Source of the DNA: Codonopsis lanceolata
Taxonomy: Eukaryota > Streptophyta > Magnoliopsida > Asterales > Campanulaceae
Length of the DNA: 64,000 nucleotides
Assembly (NCBI GenBank): GCA_013146195.2
Contig: CM028377.1
Location: forward strand, 171,506,290 to 171,570,289
Direction of reading: 5' to 3'
The position numbers were made by a program, and so were the translations under genes. A model generated the notes under the pieces. It did no database searches and had not been told where the DNA came from. It saw nothing but the letters and a program-made list of their open reading frames with translations. Every line of letters begins with the position of its first letter. Position 1 is the stretch's first letter. Positions 32,003 through 43,195 of this stretch are shown in pieces.

Positions 32003-32952
32003 TTAGGCTCCGTTTGTTTCACGGAAAATCATTTCCAGAAAATGATTTCTGGAAAATCAAAAGATTTTATTTTCAGGTGTTTGGTAAATCTTTTGAAAAT
32101 ATGTCAGAAAACATTTACGGGTGTTTGGCAAACACACGGAAAATATTACGGAAAACAATATATGAATAAATATAAAAATAAAAATAGAAAATAAACAATG
32201 TTTAAGATGTCCCTAGAAAATAAATAAGGACCATCTTTTTTTAATAAGGTCCATCTTTTTTTAATCTCAAAATTATAAATATTTTTTTTATAATTGATAT
32301 GAAAAAAAACGTTTTAAAATATAAAATAGACAATGTTTAGGATGTCCCTAGAAAATGTTACGAAAAACTATATATGAATAAATACAAAAAAAATATTCTA
32401 ATATTAATGCACATATTGAAAATAAAATAGTGTTGAACTTTAAGTAATTTTTCTTTAGTAACCCTCAATTTATCATTAGTGGTGTCAAATCAATGTCTAT
32501 TTTTTTTTTCAATCTCACAATTACAAATAAATTTTTTGATAATTGATATGAAAAAAAAACGTTTTAAAATAGAAGATTGACAATGGTTAGGATGTCCCTA
32601 AATAATATAGGTGCCACTAATTTTAGAACGTAGTAAGCATTTATTAAAATTATAATTTATAAATAGTATGCACAAACTTTATTTATATTTTTAAACAATT
32701 TATTTGTTGAGTGAAATATTGTGTATGTAAGTAAATATGTGTAATTGTGAAAGGGGGCGGAGGGTACCCGAACATTTGGAAAATGACTTACAGAAAATGA
32801 ATCCGTAAGTCATTTTCCGGAAAAGAAGCCTTCATTTTCCGTTGACTCGAAAAACCTTTTACGTTGACTGCATTTTTCTAAGATTACCAAACACCGAAAA
32901 ATGAGGAAAACGTTTTTCGGAAGTCATTTTCTGTGAAACAAACGGAGCCTTA
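32003..32952. mobile_element. PIF/Harbinger-type non-autonomous element, 944 bp, TTA target duplication
   Basis: The body is 32006-32949. The left end GGCTCCGTTTGTTTCACGG is mirrored by the right end GTGAAACAAACGGAGCC, with further subterminal matches (ATCATTTCC.GAAAATGA). The 3-base TTA on both sides (32003-32005, 32950-32952) fits the PIF/Harbinger target. There is no transposase. The inside holds three diverged repeats around GATGTCCCTAGAAAAT. A partial relative lies at 20757-21020. Confidence 0.86.
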
Positions 32953-33744
32953 TTAGGAAGTGGAATTGGTTGGAGAATAAGAATCATACATATATGTAGG
33001 TATATAATAGTGATTAAATTTTTACGGTCACCCCCTTAACTTTGGTGATTTTCATTTGGGTTGTTCCAATTTTCAAAAGAGAGCCTCTGGTTATGGGATT
33101 GGCAAATGAGCCCTTTTTAATTAACCAACAGTGATTGTGGTTAGTGGGTTAACTAATTTCAGTATAAATTAACGTATTACTAATTAGGGTCAAATGTTTT
33201 AAATCTAAAATAGTTATTAATCTCATTACAAGTAGCATACGTAATTAATTAAGTTATTAATCTCATTATAGGTCTAAAATGATCGTTTACGTTATCATAA
33301 TATCCCCCTTAGTATTTGATATTGATTTGATTTGATCATGTGAACTTGGTTTTTGTTTGTTCGATATATGAATAATTGATATTGTGGACGTAACAAAAAT
33401 CATTCCTTTCGATAATTCCATTTTTGACACTATACATTGCTTGACTTTTTTTCTTGTCAACTCATCTTTAGAAACCAGAAGGGTTGTATATGAACTTACT
33501 AAGCTCACCATTTTCCTACTCCTTTCCTTTCGCGGGATATCAGTAAGGAATGAAAATTTTGGTATGGTGCGTGTAGGCCCAGTTAAAGAGAATAATATTA
33601 GGGCAAATTTCAAATGAGTATAATTTTATAAACATGTTTTCATCTAGGACCATCAATTGTTTAGACATTTCATGTAACTACAAATTGGTTGTCAAATGAC
33701 AAAAATGTCATTAATGAAGATAGATCTAATCCAGCCTAAAAAAA
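32953..33744. other. AT-rich non-coding sequence
   Basis: Short frames exist, but none shows a recognisable product or coding bias. I see nothing else here. Confidence 0.5.
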
Positions 33745-34245
33745 TTCAAAAAAACTGATGCCAAGGTTTGACATCATCATTGTTTTCACAGTTTATTCAA
33801 GCAAAAAAAAATCAAAAAAACTGATACCAAAAAGCTAATGTCAAGGCTTGACATCAGGTGAAAAATAATCTAATAATGCTGATACCTACAGTTTTTTCAA
33901 AACAAAAAATTCAATAATGCTGATGCCAACGTTTGACATCAGGATTGTTATCACAGTTTATTCAAGCAAAAAAAAAAATCAAAAAAACTGATGCCAAGGC
34001 ATGGCATCAGGTGAAAAATAATCCAAAAATGCTGATGCCTACAATTTTTTCAACCAGGCATCAGGTTGTTGATGCCAAACATGCTGATGCATATAGTTGT
34101 TCTTCCTTCACGCACAGTTTTTTCAACCATGCATTAGGTTGTTGATGCCAAAAATGTTGATGCCTACAGTTGTTCCTCCTTCACGCACAGTTTTTTCAAC
34201 CAGGCATCAGGTTGCTGATGCCAAAAATGCTGATGCCTACGATCT
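33745..34245 (+). repeat. compound minisatellite built on CTGATGCC / GGCATCAG
   Basis: Two long units about 163 bases apart (from 33756 and 33919) share GTTTGACATCA, CACAGTTTATTCAAGCAAAA and an A-run. A second array of about 74-base units (about 34060-34240) follows, each with TTTTTTCAACCAGGCATCAG, GTTGATGCCAAA and CTTCACGCACAG. CTGATGCC and its inverse alternate, so single strands could fold. Confidence 0.8.
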
Positions 34246-35449
34246 GGGGCGGCTAGTTCACTGACAAACAAACTCCCTGTATAGCTTCCCCGATCAAGAC
34301 ACTAAGATCTTGGGCAAACTTCAATGAGATCATGATGAAGAAGGTAGAATATAAGATCAAACAAAAAATGATGATAGATCCCTAACAAGATCAATCAATG
34401 AAAATAACAATCATATAGAACAGCTAATCTTACGCCAAACAAATCAGAAATGAAATCCCTCCCACAATAAATTCCAAGTCAACACTTTCATCAAAATAAG
34501 CAAAATACAAAAAATGATTCAATCTACATGGGAGGTTGATTATTAATCCCAAGCACGTAATAACTACTCCACAGTCAAATTCATTCAACCATTGGGGTCG
34601 GAGACTGGCAGATTTAGAGCCGGGTGAATCTGGGTGAAGGACGACTGGAGATGACGACACCTGACAAACTCGAGCTCACTGCTACTGTGCGATGGAAAAG
34701 GGGGATGGAGCTTGGCCGGACATCACTGGGTTGGAGGCGAAGGTGAAGAAGACGTTGGGCAACTGTGAGATGAAGAGAGGGTTGATGTTGGGAGCTGGGC
34801 GGCGAAGACGACGGCTGAACTGATACGTAGATGGTGGCTAGGAGTTGAGGATTTGGGTGAAGGAGAGAGATGGTGAGCGGGAGAGGGAATGGAGATGGTT
34901 TCAAAAATCTTCATCTCCATAGTTAAAGTTTGAAGCTTTATGATGGTTCACTGGTACAGCATGTGTGGAATTAGTGTTTTGTGGTTTCCAACACAAACTG
35001 TGTGCCCTCCCCCTCCACCTCCACTGAATTGAATGACAGAGGACGAGGACGATCGTTGTACGACACAAAGGTACAGTGATGTACTTTCATCCCAAAAATA
35101 TACCTAAAAGATGTGTCTAAAAAAGGATTGAATTGATTTGAAAAGATGTTTTAAAAGATGTACCGGCTTGTAATTTGTTCATAATATTATGTTATGTTAT
35201 GGGCTTTTGTTTTGTAATCTTTAAATTAAATTTGGGGATTTGATTTAGATATGTATTTTGAAATTGTAACCAAACTATTAAAAATTTACGTTTAGGTATT
35301 TGATCAGTTACGTGAAAGTCAATAGATACATTTATTATATTTATTGGGTTTAGTATTATTTTGAAACAAATGATTGGTGAAGTGATCATTATGTGGACCC
35401 ATGTAGTTGCACTCAAATTTTTGGACAGTACACCATTTTATAAATTAGA
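34246..35449. other. non-coding or unrecognised sequence, GC-rich centre
   Basis: About 34600-34900 is richer in GC and gives Ser/Pro-rich frames on the minus strand, but no domain is recognised and the bias can arise from purine-rich repeats (GGTGAAG, GGAGATG). I cannot support a gene. Confidence 0.45.
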
Positions 35450-35646
35450 ATCTGTAACGATTTTATAGAAAATCTACTCTTCAAAAAGAGCTACGGAAAT
35501 CTTACATGGTAAATCTTTTAAAAGATTTTATTACAATTTTTTTGTGCAACACATTTGTTGCCATATTAAAAGTAAAAAATCGTCTCTTCACAACCTTTCT
35601 TCACAGGGATAAATACATTTTGAAACTTTGTAATGGGTCACATTAC

Positions 35647-35825
35647 AAGAAATAAAATGTTATTTTAAAAAAAAAATTAAATTTTTTGGTTTTTAATTTT
35701 TAATTCTTAATTTTTTTTTCCTCCTGAGGGGGCCATGGAAAGGGATCGAACCTGAGACCTCACATTTTGTGAAGCTCATGTCTACCACTGGGCCACCCCC
35801 TTAGAGGCCAAGAAATAAAATGTTA
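35647..35825 (-). mobile_element. tRNA-derived SINE, 147 bp, 16-bp target duplication
   Basis: The body is 35663-35809. On the minus strand it has an RNA polymerase III A box (TGGCCCAGTGG) and B box (GGTTCGATCCC) about 30 bases apart, then an A-rich tail. AAGAAATAAAATGTTA is repeated exactly on both sides (35647-35662 and 35810-35825). The matching positions in blocks 2 and 3 have no insertion, which gives an empty-site control. Confidence 0.9.
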
Positions 35826-36134
35826 AAGTTATATAATGGGCCCCATAATTCATCAAATTTTTTGTTTGTTTTTTTTCCTTCTGCGAACCACTATTTTCCT
35901 TTAAACCACTTCTTCTCTCCCACAATAATGAAAATTTTGATGCTTCAGATCATACTTTTAAAAAACATTTTATAAATTTGTCCATGGAAGATGTCATAAT
36001 AATTATTGTCAAAAATCTAAAAATAAAAAGAACGAAAGAAAAAAAATAAAAGAAATGAACAATTGTAAAGAGAGAGAGAGAGTTGCATGCATCATTGATC
36101 AACTTTTATTACGTCAAGTTCATTTCGCGTGATA

Positions 36135-36398
36135 ATTATTTAGAACAATGTATGAGAGATTGGAATGAGAGAGGTCCAAGTAGATGAGTTTTGCCGCTAT
36201 TAAGATGAGGATCATCAGAAACACGAGCGGCGGTAACCCTAGATGCAACACCGTCAACACCAACATCAACATTGCCGTCTAAGCTTTCCATCCAAAACCA
36301 ATCTATAAAGAGCCGCCCCCGCCGCCGCTCGTCAAGTGCCACCAATCATCTCTGATCACCTCAAATGGTAGCTCTAGATCAATGTTGTATTTCGCCAT
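36135..36398 (-). pseudogene. ARGOS/ORGAN SIZE RELATED-like gene, copy 1, inactivated
   Basis: It starts MAKYNIDLELPFEVIRDDWW at 36398 and follows copy 2 through HLTSGGGGGS, then meets a TAG and a second stop (FGWKA then TAG). The part that encodes the LPPLPPPP motif in copy 2 is deleted or changed to LGLPPLVF. The C-terminal FLMI and YLDLSHSN are still readable. It cannot make the family's two-span membrane protein. Confidence 0.78.
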
Positions 36399-36720
36399 TT
36401 TTTTTTTTGTCTCAAAGCATTGTCATGAGAAGATGAAAATGGGATTCCGTTGGGGGGTTTTGAAGGATGGAAGGGAACTAGATTGCTTATGTGTAGTTTG
36501 TCTGAACTTGACTTTGATTATGACTAGTCTTTTCGGCATATGTTCATCAGATGGACAAGTACTAGTGTCACTTTTGGGTAAAGTTGTTAAAACGGGCACG
36601 CGAGGCAGGTTTACCCGTGAGCCTAGAAAACCTGCATTAGAACAAGTCGGGGCGGGTTTGCCTGGAAAAAAAATGGTACCTAAAAACCTTGGTCTAGCCC
36701 AATCTACGTTACTGCCCAAA

Positions 36721-37058
36721 TGATTTTTTTTTTTTACCGTTATACCATTTAATGTAATATCATATCTCATAACTAATACCACCAAATATTATGAATCCAA
36801 AATCCATTGAATTCAAATACTAATTCCTTACTCTTTGGTAGACAAGAATTTCACCATTTCCAAATACATAGCTAAGATCACGTTGTCTTACAAGAAAATT
36901 TACATACTAATTAAACTTATAAAATAAATCCTATATTGACCTAAATGAGAAATGGAAAATATTGATTCATCTTCATGCTCAGTTGGTTGGAAATAAATAA
37001 TTTCCACAATACAAATGGAAAAGCAACTAAAAGAAGCAGTCACGCTGCCCGAATTCTG

Positions 37059-37092
<34 letters not shown>

Positions 37093-37560
37093 AACTCTCT
37101 CTCCCTGAAGGACAGAGCGAGCACACCTAAAAGTCTGCCCAAAAGAGAAATTGGTCTGGGATAAAATCCACACGCTTCAAGAGGTAGGTACCCTAAAGTT
37201 GTTATTATTTCTATTTAAAATAATTTTATTTAAATAGTAATATATCACAAAATAAGTCATTATAATGCTAAAATTTATGGTATAAATAGCACTAAAATAA
37301 GTCGTTATTATAGTCTAAATTTAATAGGCATTATCAGCAACTCTAAAATGAGGCTAATGTAATTTTCGTTATATATATATACACACGTTTTATTCAAGTT
37401 GTTAAATTTATAAAAGGAGTATATTTAACCAAAAATCTATTTAGAGACCGAAAGGGCGAGTTGGGTGTTTAACCCCTTCCCAACTCGTAACTTAGCCTCC
37501 GAACCAATATAATCTGGTATATTTGCCTTTTTTTTGTTTATCCTTAAAATAAAGATGGTG

Positions 37561-37564
<4 letters not shown>
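36721..37564. other. non-coding sequence with (CAA)n repeat
   Basis: No gene is supported. A CAA trinucleotide run of about 11 units lies at 37060-37092. Confidence 0.6.

Positions 37565-37640
<76 letters not shown>
37565..37640. repeat. (TA)n microsatellite, about 37 units
   Basis: An uninterrupted TA run of about 75 bases. It can form a cruciform and is likely to vary in length between individuals. Confidence 0.95.
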
Positions 37641-37642
<2 letters not shown>

Positions 37643-37740
37643 AGTCCACAAGTGAGGCCGAGCGTATTCCACGTGCTTCAAAGTTTTGAAACCACCTACT
37701 TTTTAGTAGCGGGGGAAAGGTAAAAAAAGAGGCACTCACA

Positions 37741-38130
37741 CCCGTACCTAAATTTTTTTGGGGTATTGCGGAGTCTTCTGGAGTTCTCTAGTATCTCCAA
37801 AAGTACTCCAGAATATTCTAGAAGTTACTAGAGTCTTCCGAAGTCCTCTAGTTTGTTCTAGAGTGCTCCGGAATGATCTAGAGGTTACGAGAAGTCTATA
37901 GTATATAGTAGAGAGTAGTAGAGTATTCTAGAATATAGTAGAATGTTAGAAAATGGTAAGAATATCCTAGACTTGTATAGAATATTCTAGAAGTTTGTAG
38001 GATTGAGGGGTGGTAGTCTATAAATATGTGATGTCTCATTTGTAACAAGACAACTTTAAAGAGCTCAATAAACATTTGTTTCCTTATTTGAGTCTCTTTG
38101 AGTGTTTCTCTTATTTCCAAGTGCCTTCTA
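37741..38130 (+). promoter_or_regulatory. promoter- or LTR-like region with clustered heat-shock-element motifs
   Basis: Alternating GAA/TTC blocks occur as GAATATTCTAGAA at 37811, TATTCTAGAATA at 37925 and GAATATTCTAGAAG at 37980, with further single TTCTAGA or TCTAGAG units between. These fit the plant heat shock element nGAAnnTTCn. A TATA box (GTCTATAAATATG, about 38016) lies 25-35 bases after the last cluster, and AATAAA follows at about 38068. The layout resembles an LTR promoter, but the ends were not identified. Confidence 0.5.
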
Positions 38131-38733
38131 ATATGTGTGAATCCTAGAGGGTGGGATTGTCATATAACTTAGGATTGACACTTTGGGATAGTTGGTAAGC
38201 AAGAGTGGAGTAAGGCTGACTAAGACTAACGAAATTGTCTTAGTGCATGCCGCATGGATTGGGTAGAATTAGGGAAAAAAAACTCTATGTCTGTGACAAA
38301 TAAAGTTTTGGTTGATTAATAAAATGTTTTGAGTTGATTTCTGGAGAGAAATTGTGTTCTCTTCTTTGAGTGTTTTGGATTAGAGCTCTGGATACAAATA
38401 AAGTTTTGGTTTATTTATACGTTACTTATGCATCGTTTAAATAAAGTTTTTGTTGATTAATAAAATGTATTGAGTTTATTTCTGGACATGTATTGTGTGC
38501 TTTACTTTGAGTGTCATGGATTGGAAGCTTAGGATACAAATATCGTAGATTCGTTTTTGTAATTGAATTTAACTTATCAATTGAAGAGTCAACAATTTAA
38601 TGTAGTGTCATTCATAATACCAAGGTTTGCATCATATCTAAGGTGTTAGGTCATAGTGTCATTAAATATCAAACCTATCTAGGAACATCTTGTAGTATCA
38701 AACCTATTTGGGAAGTGGGAACATCTTGTGAAT
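38131..38733. repeat. non-coding sequence with a direct repeat of about 150 bases
   Basis: AAATAAAGTTTTGGTTGATT and GAGTTGATTTCTGGA (from about 38287) recur from about 38439 as AAATAAAGTTTTTGTTGATT and GAGTTTATTTCTGGA, including TTTGAGTGT downstream. The two units are adjacent and diverged. No gene is seen. Confidence 0.65.
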
Positions 38734-38985
38734 GCCTTTTTTTTTTTTTTAACCAAGTTGAATCCTGGGGTAGTAGTTTCGGTCCCTCATTACTACTACC
38801 AGGAAAATCGCGGGATGTGTCCGAATGATACAGGGTTTGAGGACATGTCAACTAATAACACATACACGGTCCAACCTCAGAAGAAAGCAAATTGCTTCCA
38901 CCAAGCATCGAACCCACACTGTATGCCTCCAGAATCTTATATCCCCCTCCTTTTACCACTCGGCTATGCCCCGGGGGACGCCTTT
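38734..38985 (-). mobile_element. tRNA-derived SINE, about 240 bp, with poly(A) tail
   Basis: On the minus strand the head has an A box (TAGCCGAGTGG) and a B box (GGTTCGATGCT) about 45 bases apart, followed by a 150-base body and an uninterrupted A tail (plus-strand T run at 38737-38750). GCCTTT flanks both ends (38734-38739 and 38980-38985), a short target duplication. It is a different SINE family from the one at 35663. Confidence 0.78.
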
Positions 38986-39608
38986 GTATATATATGTACA
39001 TAAGAGAGAGGGTATGTAGGAGTGGAGAGAAAAAGAGTGAAATGTAGGATTCGAAGTGATCATCCTTTCCACATTCACATCTGGATTATATTGCAAACAT
39101 CATGAAGGAGTATATTTTGAGAAATGTATACAGTAAAACATAATAATACCAATTAATTTATACTATAAGTAACAATTTTTGGTCATACTCATGTAATAAA
39201 ATTCATGGATATGGGAGCATGTATAATTATTATAAGTAGGCGAAAATGGGCCTGCACATTTTTTTTTCCATTGATTCATATTTACTTATGCGAGCTTGAA
39301 TGAGCGTCAATCTACCCATTATATTTAATTCACATTAGTTTATGTCCGCATAATTAGACAACTTCTAGTGACCACCACCACCTCCGTTGACAAACTTTGA
39401 TGACCACTACAACCATCGGCGACAAAACTCTAGCGACCACCACCACCGCTGGCGACAACCTTCAATAACCACCACCACCACCCAACAACCACAACCATTG
39501 TCGGCGACAATCTTGGCGGTCATCATCACATTCGTACGTCAACCACTACACGATGACAACCTTTGCTTGCCACCACCACAATTTCTTTATGATGCTTGTT
39601 TTATTTAA
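38986..39608. other. non-coding sequence with a CCACCA-rich stretch
   Basis: About 39365-39590 is rich in ACCACCAC and GGCGACAA units and gives a His/Thr-rich frame. This is low-complexity sequence, not a supported gene. Confidence 0.5.
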
Positions 39609-39857
39609 TACTCCATTCGTTCTCCTTCTACCCAAAGAGTTCCTATTTGAAAAGTCTAATTATTAATGGATATATTAATGTTATTAAAGTTAATCATAGT
39701 TACAAAGATAGTTAAATACAAACAATGTACTTATAACACAAGTGGATAGTAAGGATGAAATGTTATAGACATTGTAAGCTTAATTTTTTAAAGTAGACTC
39801 TTAGAGTGAAACATCCAAAATAGTATAGTGTAATTTTTGCCTAGAACGGAGGGAATA
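39609..39857. mobile_element. Stowaway-like MITE, diverged
   Basis: The body is 39611-39855. The left end CTCCATTCGTTCTCC and the right end AGAACGGAGGGAA are imperfect inverses, with TA at each flank. Confidence 0.7.
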
Positions 39858-39964
39858 TTTTTTTATTAATAGTTAAATGACCACCCTGCCCATGTATATA
39901 TAATCCGCCCATTTATACTTGTATTTTCATTTGGACATTCAGGAATTGAGTCACGGGAGTTACA

Positions 39965-40219
39965 TACTCTCTTCATTTCAAAATTATTGTCTTACTTTCT
40001 TTTTTGTTCGGTCTAAAAAAAATTATCTTATTTGAAACTTTCAGTTTTAAGAAAACACTTTTATCATTATTATCATTTTTATCGATACTATTTCTTCCCA
40101 CTTTCATCATGTTCAGTATATACAAATGTATTTTAAAAAAACTACACACCATAACAATATTAATAATCAAGTGAATTAAGTTTTTTTTAATTCATGTAAA
40201 TATTTAAACAAAGAGAATA
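39965..40219. mobile_element. Stowaway-like MITE, diverged
   Basis: The body is 39967-40217. The left end CTCTCTTCATTTCAAAATTA and the right end AAACAAAGAGAA are imperfect inverses, with TA flanks. Internal order (TTTGAAACTTTCAG, ACACTTTTATCA, CTACACACC) follows the element at 20185. Confidence 0.68.
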
Positions 40220-40285
40220 CAATATTTTTAAAAGGAAAGGAGTAAGATTTATACAGTCATACATGATTTTAGATTCAGTAGAGAT

Positions 40286-41495
40286 AAAGGGCCAGAATCT
40301 GCCTTGCCAAAAAGATAATTTAAGGGTATTTTTGGTATTTACCAACATGAAAAGGTCTAATATACCCTTAATGGATTTAGGGATGCATCTCTGCATACTC
40401 ATGTTACTGAACTACACAGTCTACACCCTTCATTACCATCTCCATTGTCATTTACCAATTGTTGAAGAAGCTTCGGTAGGAATGAAACCCAGATCTACGG
40501 TGGAACCCATCGTCTTTCTCTTCCTCTATTTTCAATTCTCGTTCTCCCTCTCTGAAATGGAACCCAGATCTGCTAATCATCACCTTCATTACCAGAACAG
40601 TTGAAGAAGGTTCCGAAAATAGCCACCCTTCATTACCAGATCTGTTCAAGAAGCTTCATGGAGCCCAGATCTGTAGTGGAAGAACTCACGTTTGAACATC
40701 AATTCGTTGATTACAAGCATCCCAGATCTTTTAATTTCATGCATCAATCTGTCGCCATGGCTAAACTTCGAATTCATGTTTTTTTTTAATTGATTTGCTC
40801 CATCACCATGGATGAACATAGAATTCATGCTTACTTTTTTAATTGATTTGGTTTTCTATGTTGATATTTAATTGGTTTTGTTGTGATGAATTGATTGGGG
40901 ATAGTGGGGAGAAGACAAATTCGATAGGTCTTCTTTCTTCGAAAGAATGACCGAAGGGATGCTCGTCGGCTTGGCGAAGTTCTTACCCCAAGATTCTCTA
41001 TGCTCATGACCGTGAAAAGGGATGATCGAGGAAAGATTCTCTATGCTCATGTAAATTTTGTTTGGCGGAACATTTTGATTAAAATGTTGGTAAAAAATAC
41101 AGTGTTTTTTATTTAAAAGTGTTTTAATGCAAACGTAATGTTTTAAAAATATGCAATGTTTTAAAACGCTCTGAAATATTTTAAAAATGTGTTGCGTTTA
41201 TAATTATTTTGTTTATAAAAATAACGTTTTAAAATAGTTTTTCAAACATGTTTAAAATTAAAAAAATTACGTTTTAAAAATGTTACGTTTTAAAAATATT
41301 GCATTTAAGAAAAATTATATTTTCAAAACGTTGTATCGGACGAGGCCTTATGGGCTAACCCGTAGATATAGAAGGATCAAGAAATGAATCTGGAAAAGAA
41401 AATGGGAAAGGGATGAATAAAATAATCAAGAGAGTAACTTAGGGGTAAAATGGTAACTTGAACAATTCTAGATGGCCAGATTCTGACCCTTTAGC
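40286..41495. mobile_element. possible TIR element of about 1.2 kb
   Basis: AAAGGGCCAGAATCTG at the left is mirrored by CAGATTCTGACCCTTT at the right. No target duplication was found. Inside are repeated CCCAGATCTG phrases with CTTCATTACCAG (40470-40680) and, from about 41090 to 41340, many TTTTAAAA/ACGTTTTAAAA units. No transposase is seen. Confidence 0.42.
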
Positions 41496-41757
41496 AAGTT
41501 CCTTTCAGATTATCTGATTATTTGCTACAAAAACTAATTTTATGAGTTGATAAAAGTACTTTGGATGTCTTGCATCATATTTTGACGTGATTGTTTCACA
41601 AACTAGTACTCTATTTTAAACTAAAAGTTAGAGAGAATTTGCGTGGATGTTATTGTTAAGATATGAATTTTTTTTATAATTCGATAGTTTAACAAATCAT
41701 ATTTAGATTAAGGTATTTTGATTCGTTAACAATTTGATTTGATCCAATTTTAAAAAA

Positions 41758-42015
41758 TACTTTGTTTGTCTTCAAATTATCGTTTTTTTTATTTGACATA
41801 CCGTTTAGAAAAAATATTTGACTGTATTATAAATATTAATGAAATGTGGTTTATTTAAATGTTTTTGAGCATGTGGCCATAATTAAACTATGATAAAAAA
41901 GTAAGGGTAAAGTGGAAATAATGTTTTCGTAAAAGAGAAAGTTTTAATAAAATACAATTATTTTAGAACAAACAAAAAATAAAAAGAGGGCGATAATTTG
42001 AAAACAAAGGGAATA
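41758..42015. mobile_element. Stowaway-like MITE, inverted relative to the copy at 20185
   Basis: The body is 41760-42013. Both ends read inward as CTTTGTTTGTCTTCAAATTA and TTCCCTTTGTTTTCAAATTA, with TA on both sides. On the minus strand the internal order CCCTTACTTTTTTATCATAG, TTAATTATGGCCACATG matches the family. Confidence 0.8.
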
Positions 42016-42165
42016 TACAGGTCTCCGGAGGGTAGTTTTTGTGAATGATAATCCACTTCTTTCTTAAGATGCACACGTGTATGATGAATGAACATTATAG
42101 AAGACGTTTGTGCGGAGACTTGTCGCCAACCCAAAAGTCATGTTCCTACCACTACATAAGCAAAC

Positions 42166-42174
42166 ACCCCCCCC

Positions 42175-42228
<54 letters not shown>
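42166..42228. repeat. (C)n and (CT)n microsatellite
   Basis: A poly-C run is followed by about 25 CT units. I see no gene around it. Confidence 0.92.
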
Positions 42229-42230
<2 letters not shown>

Positions 42231-42372
42231 GAGACAGTAAACTCGTTTCGGTATAGTTAAATCTGGAAAACAATTAATAAAAATCATGATCACACCTCTT
42301 TCAAGTCAATTGGTTTTGAGATGAATTCCTAGATTTTAAGATGGTATCTGCGCAGCCTCTCTATGGCTCAAC

Positions 42373-42830
42373 CACTATTAGAAACTGGGTAGATAGCGAC
42401 GAAGTTAATAACGACAGAGCATTGCGACCGAAAATTCATTTTAGCGATGGAAATACATTGCTATTTTCGAATTAGCAATAGAAATAATCCTAGTTCTAAA
42501 TTTTATCGCTAAAAAACATCTTTTCAGAATATGCTTGCTCTTTCGTCACTAGTTTCAACATTTTGTCACTAGCTAGCGACGAAATATTTGTCGTTTGCAG
42601 ACACAAAATTTTTTGTCACTAAAAAAATCATATTTTCTGAGAAAGTTGGGCAGCTACCAAACATTTTGTTGTTGGTTAGCTACGGAAAACCCTGTTACTA
42701 AAAATAATCTTTTCATAATATTCTTTTTGTGTCGCTAAATCAACCATTCTGTAGCTGGCTAGCGACAAAATTCTAGGAATTCCGCCGCTACCTTTTATAA
42801 CGGTATTTTTTTAAATGGTAAATGAAATTA
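42373..42830. mobile_element. CACTA (En/Spm) element, one end
   Basis: Begins CACTATTAGAAACTGGG, matching the CACTA-type terminus (CACTAC.AGAAA). Subterminal repeats of TAGCGACGAAA/TTGTCGCTA type follow in both orientations (for example GCTAGCGACGAAAT near 42573, GCTAGCGACAAAAT near 42758). The other end and the transposase are absent. The following sequence is a copia remnant. Confidence 0.7.
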
Positions 42831-42839
42831 AAATGATAT

Positions 42840-43195
42840 ACGATCTAGGGCATAAACTAGTTTTTCTTTTTACTGACGAGCAAGTTTTATGCTGTAAAAT
42901 AGTGATTTTGCATAGCTCGCCTACCCTTTATTTTTCTCGTTCGATCACATGCTTCACTTATAGTATAAAGAGACAAATGTTTAACAGATTTTGATAATGC
43001 AATGTAGTAAGAGAAGTGAGCACATATGTGCTAGTGGGAGATGTTAATAATCGTACATGTGGCCTATTTCGATGTATCCTCTCACATGGGCATAAGAGTC
43101 CTAATTATATTATTATTAGTAGTTAGTGTCTTAATCCAAACGGATCAGACCTAACTTACCTACAAGAAATAAGATTCTTGATAATAATATAAAGG
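42840..43195 (+). mobile_element. copia 3' end remnant: tail, polypurine tract and 5' half of an LTR
   Basis: 42840-43045 matches 3541-3741 of the copia element (CTTCACTTATAGTATAAAGAGACA, GAGAAGTGAG). CTAGTGGGAGA then TGTTAATAATC marks the tract and LTR start at about 43047. The LTR matches as far as GATAATAATATAAA (about 43195) and then breaks into unrelated sequence starting GGCAAAACACACAATTGGG. Confidence 0.8.

Larger units (their letters stand above)
35450..36720 (-). repeat. duplicated block, copy 1 (carries an ARGOS/OSR-like pseudogene)
   Basis: It matches 43790-44900 and 51075-52130 in order: AAAGAGCTAC, ATGGTAAA.CTTT, ACTTTGTAATGGGTCACA, the GA run with GTTGCATGCATCAT, the coding region, then CTAGATTGCTTATGTGTAG and CTTGACTTTGATTA upstream of the gene. 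It is the most diverged of the three blocks and the only one with the SINE insertion. Confidence 0.85.

Noticed and set aside
33745..34245. CRISPR-like array
   Set aside because: Repeat units are adjacent and variable with no regular unique spacers, and the DNA is plant nuclear.
34614..34920. Ser/Pro/His-rich minus-strand frames as a host gene
   Set aside because: Two overlapping frames are equally open and low in complexity; no domain, no splice signals and no conserved motif.
37437..37739. 100-codon minus-strand frame with an Ile-Tyr repeat
   Set aside because: Translation of the (TA)n microsatellite; not a protein.
39387..39608. His/Thr-rich coding region
   Set aside because: Made of ACCACCAC and GGCGACAA repeats; no start context or domain.
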